NCBI GenBank assembly: GCA_011032825.1
Contig: JAADJZ010000005.1
Span: 873,001-937,000 of the forward strand
From: Massariosphaeria phaeospora
Taxonomy: Eukaryota; Ascomycota; Dothideomycetes; Pleosporales
Direction of reading: 5' to 3'
Length of the DNA stretch: 64,000 nucleotides
The position numbers were made by a program, and so were the translations under genes. Numbering within the stretch: the first letter of the stretch is position 1; every line of letters starts with the position of its first letter. Of this stretch, positions 55,318 to 64,000 are shown in pieces. A model generated the notes under the pieces. It saw only the letters and a list, made by a program, of their open reading frames with translations, was not told the origin of the DNA and made no database searches.

Positions 55318-57356
55318 CTTAAATGGAGGATCCCTCAGGCTTTGAACCTCAACAAAACGAAGTGGGTCCTGAGTCTCTGCTAGAGCCCAGAGGACAAAAC
55401 CGGAGAAGAAAGAGTGTAAGATGTAGGAGCCATACGGCGAAACCAGCCGACCAGGAGATCTTCAAACACGACATATCAGCATAAAGGACGCGACGATCTA
55501 ATAACGTGCTAGGAGAGACGTTCTGGGTTACGTATAGTGATCAAGGAGGCGTATTGCTGGGATATTAACCGCATTGAAAAGTTGGAAACGTGTGCGTGCC
55601 TGTGCTTGTGCTCGTCCATATATCCATGAAAATTGCTTTTTCACATCCGAGCCAACCATGTTGACCACGAGTAAATATAATGAAAGTTAGTCACACCTGG
55701 CGCTCATTCTGACGCTCAGTACCACTGTCAAAGTGCGACCGCCACGGTGACCACTATGTGCCGTTACATAACCAGGTTCAGATAAAATTGGAGAACAGAA
55801 CACCTCAGTCGTCGCATTCTGTCCTTATAATAAGCGCGGATCCACACAGACGAGATAGATGCGATTCTGCAAGGCGCAGTTGTTCCTGGAAAAAATCTTA
55901 GATCAGCTACTAGCGTCAGCTTCGTTGGTTCGGCAGATGTATGCATTGCGGGGAAAGCTTATGTACGAAAATCTCATGGCCGTAGGCGAGGATTATATTC
56001 GGGAGATCGACTGCTGGAAGGGGAGATGAGATCGTTCTGGACGGCGGCTAAATGAATTGGCCAATATGGGGAATTCCGCATAAAGGAGATGCTGTTCTGG
56101 GCGCATCTCGAGAATAAGAAACATGAGCGAGTTTGGATGAGACACAAAGAAAACTTGACTTCGCACCTTTTCGGGTTGGCACGGAAAGGTATTTCATCAA
56201 TGAGCCAGATGTTAATTTACAAAACGAAAAGGAAAGGGGAGCGGAAAGATGTTTTACCCTTGAGCGTTCAAAAAAGCGGAGCCTGGAAGCCTTTCGTGAT
56301 TTATCCTCGTCACGAGTTCGGCATCTTAGAAACGTGTACGTAACATGTGTTGTGACGTGGAATCTTTCGTACTTGCAGCATACCTGCACTCTCCATGTTA
56401 TCGGCATCGCGAAGTGGCTATGAAACCGGGCTTTTCAAACCAGGCTATACTCGTGCAAGAGTCCCCACTTTTTAGTATTCCAAAGACAAGAATATCGGAG
56501 AAGTACTTTGTGAACAAGCTGCTTGGAACCGTAGGATTGCTCGGCTTCGGAACCGGATGGAAAGTTATTCGCGTCTGAACCGGTTGATGATACCGATCAA
56601 AATGTATGGATGAGTACAGGTGTGCTTGACCCGAATGATCTGGACGTGAATATATTGAAGGGGTCGTATCCAGTAAGAATCACTACACCTAGGATGTAGT
56701 CTGCACCATTTCAAAAAAGGAAACCGCTCCGGTTGTCCAAAATAGCAGCTGTTCCGGCGACGATTTTCGAAAGAATGGCCGAATATTGGAAAATAGAAGA
56801 TTCTGAACAGTTAACCGTAGTCGTGAGCCCCGATTACAAGGTGTCTAGGAGCTGTCAGGCCGGCTCGGGATCGAAGATCGTGGATAGTGCAACAGTTTGA
56901 GCGAGGACTTCGAAAGTATCTTCGGAAGGGCATTTCCATCTGTTGTGATGCTGATTCTTGCTTCGTGGTGACTTGGTTCGATACGCTCCAGCCTCTTTGG
57001 CTTCGAACTGCGGGACGCGCCTCTGGAGATTGACAAAGTGCAAAGCGGTGGATATTCCGGTATTCTAAGACCCCGTAGCTCCACCACGTTGTAAAGTCGT
57101 GTTCAGATAAGTTTCTTATCGATAACAGACGGGCACGTGATAGCGTAGTTGCCCGGCATTTGCAACTTTTTTATCTTCGGCAAGTCTATGGACAGAAACT
57201 CCATTTCGCCTTTGCGGACAGCCTACTCTATTCTACCAACTCTCCTCACGTTCCCTCTTGCCTTTGATTCAATGCGCCTCAGATGGAATTCATATCCGTC
57301 GCCGTAGCCCTGCGAGAATACCGACCGCGCCGCGCCCCTAACATCCCTTGACATAG
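55318..57356. other. Intergenic, divergent, no supported gene
   Basis: 2 kb between GH114 (minus) and the PPR gene (plus). AT-richer than neighbours around 55560-56600, with only short frames on both strands. Contains both promoters; no RNA gene or repeat recognised. Confidence 0.45.
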
Positions 57357-59387
57357 ATGCTCGCTCGCCTTCGACCGCGAAGCCTCCATTTTCTGCCGCC
57401 CCTCTCGTTAACGCGTCTAATTGCCACCCTTCCGTCCGTTATACCGCGATACACTCGAGTATGGGACCCGACTAAACATACTCCAACCGTCGTCCAAGAG
57501 TCTGATCGCGTGGTCATTCCCTATAATGTGTCGGGAGAAACTGCACTCACGACCTGGAAACCGACGACCGTACATGACAGAATACGTTATTATGAGCACA
57601 TGTTCTTCAATCGCAAGGAAGACCGAGCCCTGGAGGAATGGGAACAGGACCATCGCGAACCGGGTTTTGACGCACGGCACGACTACGAGCCGAAGCACCT
57701 TGAACTTGGAGTACGAATGCATGCGTTGCGCGGTAATGCGGATCGAGCGCGGGCAATCATGAAAGAGCTGTTTGAGCTTTACCCTAGCTGGGACACCGCT
57801 ATCATGATGACCGTCTTTCGAGCTCTCACCTCCACACAGGAGGCACAGCATCATAACACCGCTAGAGATATCTACGTGAATATGAAGGGGTTACTAGGGA
57901 ACAAGGCAACTCTTGCGGAGTACGACAGCTGGCTCATTGGGTTTCTTGAGGCTCGTCACCTCCGGTACGCTCGGCAGGTTTTCCAGGACATGGTCAGGGA
58001 TGGTATACTCGCTGCAACACTTTCACCAAAAGATGTTCATGAGGTACTCCAAAGACTTCATCTGCTATACCGCCTGGGCACGGATATAGAAAAGATGACT
58101 AGCATTGCTCTGCAAGCTATAGACGTTCTACCACAGTCCTATCACTCCCACCTGTTTGGACATTGGATCAAATCCGCGGTTGTTGAGAAGGCACCGACGG
58201 CAGCAGCACAAATATTGGAGATGATGTTCAAACGAGGTTACAAGCCGGAAACCTACCATTTCAACCTTCTACTGGGATCTTTGCTGCGAACGAATGATCG
58301 AGTACACCAATTAAAGGTTGAAAATCTTGGCTGGCGCATGGTCGATTTGTCAAGACGAATAGGGCTCAATGCTGATGGCAGTGTGAAATCGAGCGAGATC
58401 ATACGCAGAAGAGAGCAATCGTCAGCTGACCGCAGAAAAGCGCCAGGAATTACCGAAACCGTTTACGACCTTGACGCTGCACAGAAAGTACCTCCGGCCG
58501 ACGTGACTACCTTTGCTCTCTTGATGAGGCACCATGCTAGTCAGTTCCAATGGGAATATGTCGACTATCTTACGAGAACCATCCGAGAAGCAGATATCCA
58601 GCCCAACCAAACCGTACTTGAGGTTCTCGTAGACAACCATTGCCGACAAGGGAAGTACAAGAAAGCTTGGGAAGTTTATACCCTGATTGTCAACCCTCCG
58701 GAAGGCATTCCTGGAGTGTTTCCAGGTGGGGCTACTATGCGGCGCTTATGGATAACCCTTCGACTTGCACTCGGCGACCACGAACTTCGAAACGACAAAG
58801 ACCTTCCATCACCACGTCAGCTCCTAGCTGAGACACTTCACTGGTGGACACTCTGCCGAAGCAGACACGATTCAGAGCGATTTCGAATGGGACTAGCTGC
58901 TGCAGACCATGGCGCAATCACTAGCTTGATGATGCATTGCTTCAGCTACACCGGAGATCTCCCCGGCTCACTTGTCGCGCTGCACATATTGAGGAAGAAG
59001 TTCGGGATTTTCCCGGGGGAGCAGGCAGTCCGGATTCTCCAGCGGCAAACAGCATGGGTCGACATGCACCGAGCAACAACGTCGGCTAAAGCGCAGTATT
59101 ACCACAGCAAGACCAACAAGAACAATATCGAGAAGATGGGCCAAGTCTGCCACATCCTTATGCAGAAGCGTTTTGAGAGGATGAAGATCACCGGGGAGCA
59201 ATTCGCAGACATGACCCAAGAACAAGCTGGAGACATTGGTCTCAACTTGATATCAGAATTCGTTCGTGTTATCTTGAAACGGCAGAACTCTCCTGAGATG
59301 GTTGAAGCCATGATCGATGAGGCGAAGATGGAGTGTGGCGTTCCGAACCTTGCCACAGGAGACCTAGATACCTCGGAGGTTGCATGA
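57357..59387 (+). CDS. Mitochondrial pentatricopeptide-repeat (PPR) protein
   Basis: Intronless, 676 residues; ATG at 57357 preceded by AT. The first 30 residues (MLARLRPRSLHFLPPLSLTR) are rich in Arg, Leu and Ser and free of acidic residues, as in a mitochondrial presequence. Helical-hairpin repeats of about 35 residues follow: LELGVRMHALRGNADRARA, YDSWLIGFLEARHLRYARQV, FQDMVRDGI, YHFNLLLGSLLRTND, TTFALLMRHHASQFQWEYVD and VLEVLVDNHCRQGKYKKAW. These match fungal PPR proteins acting in mitochondrial RNA processing or translation, or as respiratory-complex assembly factors. The specific target cannot be inferred. Confidence 0.85.
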   Translation: MLARLRPRSLHFLPPLSLTRLIATLPSVIPRYTRVWDPTKHTPTVVQESDRVVIPYNVSGETALTTWKPTTVHDRIRYYEHMFFNRKEDRALEEWEQDHREPGFDARHDYEPKHLELGVRMHALRGNADRARAIMKELFELYPSWDTAIMMTVFRALTSTQEAQHHNTARDIYVNMKGLLGNKATLAEYDSWLIGFLEARHLRYARQVFQDMVRDGILAATLSPKDVHEVLQRLHLLYRLGTDIEKMTSIALQAIDVLPQSYHSHLFGHWIKSAVVEKAPTAAAQILEMMFKRGYKPETYHFNLLLGSLLRTNDRVHQLKVENLGWRMVDLSRRIGLNADGSVKSSEIIRRREQSSADRRKAPGITETVYDLDAAQKVPPADVTTFALLMRHHASQFQWEYVDYLTRTIREADIQPNQTVLEVLVDNHCRQGKYKKAWEVYTLIVNPPEGIPGVFPGGATMRRLWITLRLALGDHELRNDKDLPSPRQLLAETLHWWTLCRSRHDSERFRMGLAAADHGAITSLMMHCFSYTGDLPGSLVALHILRKKFGIFPGEQAVRILQRQTAWVDMHRATTSAKAQYYHSKTNKNNIEKMGQVCHILMQKRFERMKITGEQFADMTQEQAGDIGLNLISEFVRVILKRQNSPEMVEAMIDEAKMECGVPNLATGDLDTSEVA

Positions 59388-59706
59388 ACTGCAGTCCTTC
59401 GCTCTTGTTGTTTTATTCACATGGGCGTTGATGGGAAACGTACTGTATCGGGTTGGTGTTGCTAACTAGACTAGAGAGCTCATCCACGGACGTTTAAACG
59501 CAGCTGAGAGGCACGGTGACTGCCAGAGTTCGAAATGCGTTTATGTTCGAGTGTAATATTCTTGCGATACCCAACCTTACTCCAAATATTATTTTAGATA
59601 GCATTGCCCTAACACGCAACTCCTTCAAATCATATCAAAATGCGTCGTGTACATATCTGATCATATATCATATCATCAGTACTTCCCTTTCTTCGACGAC
59701 CCCTCC
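59388..59706. other. Intergenic, convergent
   Basis: 3' flanks of the PPR gene and of the small Gly/Ala-rich gene. AT-rich, no feature recognised. Confidence 0.5.
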
Positions 59707-60108
59707 TCATAGCCCCAGAGGGTTGCCCGCGCTCCCCTTCTTCGCGGTCCCACCCGGCCTCGATGACATGACGGCCTTTGCGCCCGCTGGATTGCTCTGG
59801 AGCCCCAGAGGGTTCTTGTTGGTGCCAGCGCGAGCCCCATTTGCGCCGGTGACGTCCTTGATCGAGTTTCCGTATTCACGGACTGAGTCGCCCCATGTTC
59901 GCGAGGTGTTGGCGATGCTATAGCTCCGGTTAGCCTTCTGGAGTGGATGACAGAATGCGCCCAAGACATACCTCGAGCCAGCGCCCTTCCCAGCGCCGGC
60001 CACGCCGTTGCCCGCTGCGGAGACGATGGCGCCGCCGAAGTTGCCGACGCCAGCAGCGGCAGCGTTGGTTGTGCGCGTGAGCCAGCTTTGCTGTTGTTTA
60101 GGCGGCAT
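59707..60108 (-). CDS. Small Gly/Ala-rich conserved-looking fungal protein
   Basis: Two exons on the minus strand: 60108-59972 and 59917-59707, 115 residues. Start MPPKQQQSWLTRTTNAAAAG; the frame is open further upstream (to 60243) through a His/Pro-rich stretch that looks like leader. The 54-nt phase-2 intron has no stop and a length divisible by three, so both spliced (GAGSSIANTSRTWGDSV) and retained forms would be translated; the retained form gives 133 residues. The body is AGVGNFGGAIVSAAGNGVAG then WGDSVREYGNSIKDVTGANG, an amphipathic/glycine-zipper-like pattern. NPLGL occurs twice, once as the C-terminus. I recall similar small proteins in many filamentous fungi but no function. Confidence 0.75.
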   Translation of the reverse strand: MPPKQQQSWLTRTTNAAAAGVGNFGGAIVSAAGNGVAGAGKGAGSRYVLGAFCHPLQKANRSYSIANTSRTWGDSVREYGNSIKDVTGANGARAGTNKNPLGLQSNPAGAKAVMSSRPGGTAKKGSAGNPLGL

Positions 60109-60695
60109 GATGGTGGGTTGTGTGTGTGGATGATGTGGGCTGTGGTGTGTGATGTGTGACGAGTGATTTGGTTGTGGTTGTGACTTCGGTCGGGCGTGGA
60201 CAGGCACAGGCTCGCCAGGGCCGACTCGATGCAGGAAATGCACGATGGGGATGCTCGCGCGCTATGATGTCAGGCCGAGCGAGTGGCTTGCTTGGATGCA
60301 CACTAGGCCGCATTGTTTAGGGCTGCATTAGCCTGCCGGTGAAAGGGACACGACCCTTGAGTCTGGGCGTTCACGTCCCTTGCCATGCCCGGACTCTCGC
60401 AGCGGGCACAGAACGTCAACCGTCGAATCTATCCATCCCATCTGACTTCAGCCTGCCCACGAAGCCCACGAAACCCATGAGTGCTTGAGAAGGCGCGGCA
60501 GCTACCCCGACGCGGAGACCAACCGTGAGTGGTCGAACAGAGTCGGGGTGCGTTGGTTGCGCAGTCACCTCCCGCAACACCCTTTTCACCGCACCATGGT
60601 TGGCAGGGTGAGCACTCTTCACTTGGGACGACACTAAAGCCGACTTCACCACAAGCTGTAAGTTCGCCATCGTGCTGCGCTGTTTGCCCCCCGCC
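60109..60695. other. Divergent promoter region, small protein / kinase
   Basis: 587 bases between two divergent ATGs. TG/CA-rich near 60110-60180. No supported gene, though frames on both strands extend into it from the kinase region. Confidence 0.5.
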
Positions 60696-63600
60696 ATGGC
60701 CCCTCTCGACAACGCAACCGCGCGGACCACAGCCACGATGAAGCTCAAGCGGTCGAAGACGGACATATCAGACCTGGCCACGCCTGCAGACGAGCTCACG
60801 ACGCCGGACCGCTGTGCTGGCCAGCCGCGCACGAAACGCGTATTTTCATTCCGCAAGCTGACGCCCGCAGGCCAGAAGAAGCGCTTGGCGCAGTCGTCGA
60901 AGTCGTCTATCGATAAGACGTCGATATCGTCGCCCATCGTCGACCCGAAGCACCCCATCGCGTTGCCGTCGCCGACGTGGGACCTCACCGCTGTCACCCC
61001 GCCGCCCTCGCTGTTCCCGTCGTCGAGCTCCAGCTCCGGCCGCAACACGGCCTGTTCGGCGCGCCCCGGCCTTGCCCACGGCCATTCCGCCTCTGCGCCG
61101 ACGAGCGGGATCTCGACGCCGTACAATCATCTGTCGTCGCTCCCGTCGCGACTGCCCCCGTCGATACTCGCCGCCTGCGGCTTTGAGATAGCGCCAGGTG
61201 CGCAGCCAGGTCCGCTTGAGCAGATACCGGAGTCGCCGTTCAACACTGCCTACGCAGAGCTGCACAGGAAGGCCCTGTTGAAGTGCATCGGAAAGATGGA
61301 GCATGCGCGATTGCAGCCACCGCCCAATGTGGGCACCAAGAGCCGCGCCATACAGCAGGCGCAGGAGATGGAGATGCTAACCGCCGAGAGAGCCAAACGC
61401 TCCGGAGACGACCCACCACCGTATGATTTTTTCGAGCTCATTGGCAAGGGCGCATACGGCCGGGTGTTCAAGGGGTTTGTATTCACGTAACTTTGTCGTC
61501 CTGTCCGCTAATCAAAGAGTAGTAAAAACCGTGTTACGAGCGGTCTAGTTGCCATTAAGATCGTTGACATCGATAAAGTCGACTACGAAGAGATGACGTC
61601 AAAGAATCTGCAAGACGTTTTAAAGGAGATTAACATTCTCCAGCAGCTGCGGGATAGCAAAGCGGCTCCATTTGTGAACATCATCGAGGAAGCGCGACCA
61701 GTCCACAACGAGCTCTGGATTGTTAGCGAGTACGCTAGCGGCGGCAGCGTTAACACCCTGATGAAGCCGTTCATGGGCCAGAAGAACGAACCTCAGGGAA
61801 TACCAGAGGAATATATTGTACCTATCGCTCGTGAATTAGCCTTAGGGTTGAAATACATTCATGAGGCGGGCGTTATACATCGTGACCTCAAATGTGGGTA
61901 GTGCCTGCTTAAGAACTAGTAACTTCAGCTTGGAAGCAGCTAACAAGGCTACGCAGGTAACAACATCCTAGTCCTCGAGGATGGTCGCGTACAACTCTGC
62001 GATTTCGGTGTTTCTGGCACACTGGAACCTGAGATAGCAAAGCGCTCGACTATCGTCGGCACCCCGTACTGGATGGCCCCGGAACTACAAAAAGAGTGGG
62101 TTAAAGATGCAGATCCGAGCAGTCATGTGCAGCCCAAGGAGATCCTGTACGGGTCAGAAGTCGATATCTGGGCCTATGGCTGCACAGCATTTGAAATGGC
62201 CACGGGTTGGCCACCCAATCACAGGACCCTGCAGTGGAATCTACCTGACGCCGACGTCCCTGAACTTGAAGGGCAATACTCGGAAGGCCTCAAGAGTTTT
62301 GTCGCCTTCGTCCTACAACGCAACCCGCACGATCGGCCGACACCAGACGATATCCTCGAGCACCCCTACATTGCCAATTCCTACAGCACACACCCGACTG
62401 TAGGGCTCATACAACTCATCGAGCGTTACTACAAGTGGGAACAGGGTGGCGGGGCCCGCGCTTCGTTATTCAATCCCTACGGAGCGCAAGCACCTGATCC
62501 GCTCGCTCCGGAAGTCGAGGATGACGAGGATGAATGGACTTTCAGCACTACTCACGAGTTCGAGCACAGGATCTCTAGACAGTTCACAGATCCGTTTTTC
62601 GAAGATGCGTCTTCCCAAGGCTTTACTGGAATGAGCGTCCCGCCTGCAGATGACGATCGATTCGCGAAGCTCCAGGCGAGCTTCAGGGAAGAAGCAATCA
62701 ATCGAGGGAAAAAGAACCTCAATCGAATCTTCGACCCAGACTCAACGCCATACAAGTATGAAGGACTTGAGAATGGGCGGCCTCCGTCCGATTTAGTCCT
62801 CCGTGACTTCAATCCTGGTGCACCGAATCGAGAAACTGTTATTGATCTCGACTTTGCAGCCCCCACAACGACAGAAGTGCCTAGCATTGATCTGGGAGAA
62901 GTGCCCACGCTAAAGGCAAATCGTGTGAATAAGTTGCTCCGTGAGATGCAACTGGAAGACGAAGAAAATGAGGATTCATTCGATGAACACGACCTTACGA
63001 AACGCGCAACGCGGGATTGGACGTTCCCTTCAGGGAATGACGACGCGAAGCGCGCAACCCGAGATTGGAAGTTCCCCTCGATGGATGACGAGCCGAAACG
63101 AGCCACGCGAGACTGGAAGTTTCCCTCGATGAATGATCAACCGGATCGACGAACGGTGGATTGGAAATTCCCTGCGATGGCCGAGAAATCGAACAGGCGC
63201 ACAGTTGAGTGGACTTTTGACGCAGCAATGGCTGAAGCCAAATATGAGCCACTCCCGAAAGGTCCAAGGTTGTCTCGTCGCCGTGATACCCAAGAGATAT
63301 CCCTGGATTTGGATGATGCTATACCTGAGGTTAACCGCCAGACTCGCGACTTTGTCTTCCCTCCACGGGATCACGATACGGTTCAAGGGGGCGGCCCTTC
63401 TAGCCAGGGCTTCAATTTCTCTTCTTCCCCAACTCTCGAGTCCGATTTCCAGCCGACATTGAGACATGCTGCTACAGAACCCCTTGAATCATTTGAGGAG
63501 GAAGACTATCCTCGCATTCATTCTGCACCAAGCTCGCCACTCCGCACATCCATGATAGATCTGGATATGGCCATGGTTGATGACTACCGCCCGTCCTCGT

Positions 63601-64000
63601 CGCACTCGGCCTCAACGTCCATATACACAGTCAGCACAGAGCAGACCACTGGCAATCCTTTCGATCTCGAAGACCAAGTGAACCTTTCGCAGACCAACAA
63701 TCGCGCCTCGTATCACATGAAATCGCAATCAGAACCGAACCAGGCCATTCCCGGTCTGCTAACACCACAAACCTACGATGAAGAAGGCTATCCTACGAAC
63801 CAGGACCCGCATCATCCAAGCATGCACGCGCGCGGCGTGTCATCAGTTTCCCAAATGCAAGCTCAAGCGCGGCCTCCGCAGAACCACATGGTCGCCGGCT
63901 ACCATCGTAGCAACCAACGCTCACAACAGATCGCCTGGGACGGCTGGAACCACTCCGCCACATACGGCATCAGCAGCGACGACGGCACGCCCACGAGCAT
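60696..64000 (+). CDS. Germinal-centre-type (STE20 superfamily) Ser/Thr protein kinase, 5' part
   Basis: Start ATG at 60696 in a CCGCCATGG context. Exons 60696-61474, 61523-61893 and 61957 to beyond the right edge, still open; 1064 codons visible. A disordered N-terminus of about 242 residues precedes the kinase domain: IGKGAYGRV (249-257), VAIK with the ATP-binding Lys at 272, HRDLKCNN (379-386), DFG (399-401) and GTPYWMAPE (418-426), the last typical of STE20/GCK kinases. After the domain comes a long acidic, disordered region with five 16-residue repeats and phospho-site-rich sequence. The gene's 3' end is missing. GCK kinases in fungi act in septation, polarity and cell-wall signalling; the orthologue (Kic1/Nak1-, Sid1- or Mst-like) cannot be chosen by eye. 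The long N-terminal extension is unlike yeast Kic1. Confidence 0.9.
63000..63239 (+). repeat. Five 48-bp repeats encoding KRATRDWKFP units
   Basis: Five units with exactly 48-bp period, starting at 63000, 63048, 63096, 63144 and 63192. Core RATRDW(T/K)FP in copies 1-3, RRTVDWKFP in copy 4 and RRTVEWTFD in copy 5. A degenerate sixth copy (RQTRDFVFP) lies near 63336. Sequence drift at third positions indicates an old, maintained repeat. Confidence 0.92.

Overview
The window reads as nuclear chromosomal DNA of a filamentous ascomycete (Pezizomycotina, most likely a dothideomycete). Genes are monocistronic and lie on both strands. They carry short introns, mostly about 45-100 nt, with GTAAGT-like donors, CTAAC/CTGAC-like branch motifs and CAG/TAG acceptors. 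A DNA transposon is decayed in the way repeat-induced point mutation (RIP) decays repeats, and several families are typical of filamentous fungi (RAX2, DHA2 transporters, GH114 with CBM1, a fungal-style dynamin). No tRNA, rRNA or CRISPR array was found. All homology statements are by eye from remembered family motifs. Exon structures were built by hand so that phases and frames close; no transcript data were used.

Layout. 1-10 kb: the 3' part of an extended SDR gene, then an accessory stretch with four members of a small LLRLPAE(I/L)RN family (DUF7730/F-box-like) interleaved with a nine-exon gene for a secreted orphan protein. 10-15 kb: a dienelactone-hydrolase/SnoaL-like protein and a long disordered protein. 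15-34.7 kb: a housekeeping block with a DHA2 MFS transporter, RAX2 (cortical polarity protein), CFT1 (CPSF160 homologue, pre-mRNA 3'-end processing) in divergent arrangement with an LMBD1-type cobalamin transporter, and an F-box protein. 35.2-37.35 kb: a pogo/Fot1-like transposon with 44-bp inverted repeats, a TA duplication and a transposase frame broken only by substitutions. 38-41.7 kb: a dynamin-family GTPase whose last exons encode an FG-containing tail and a segment resembling the GLEBS motif of Nup98. 44-45 kb: a DHDPS/aldolase-family enzyme. 45.2-52.6 kb: a 7.5-kb stretch with no supported gene, apart from a possible cytochrome P450 relic. 52.6-64 kb: a fifth member of the LLRLPAE(I/L)RN family, a secreted GH114-CBM1 enzyme containing an 8-nt microexon, a mitochondrial-type PPR protein, a 115-residue Gly/Ala-rich protein, and the 5' part of a germinal-centre-type (STE20 superfamily) kinase that runs off the right edge.

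The genes do not form one pathway. The nearest things to a system are the dispersed five-gene family sharing a phase-2 intron, and the dynamin-nucleoporin-like fusion, which is the most unusual single object here. The 35-53 kb stretch (transposon relic, fusion gene, gene desert, lineage-specific paralogue) looks like an accessory island between two conserved blocks.
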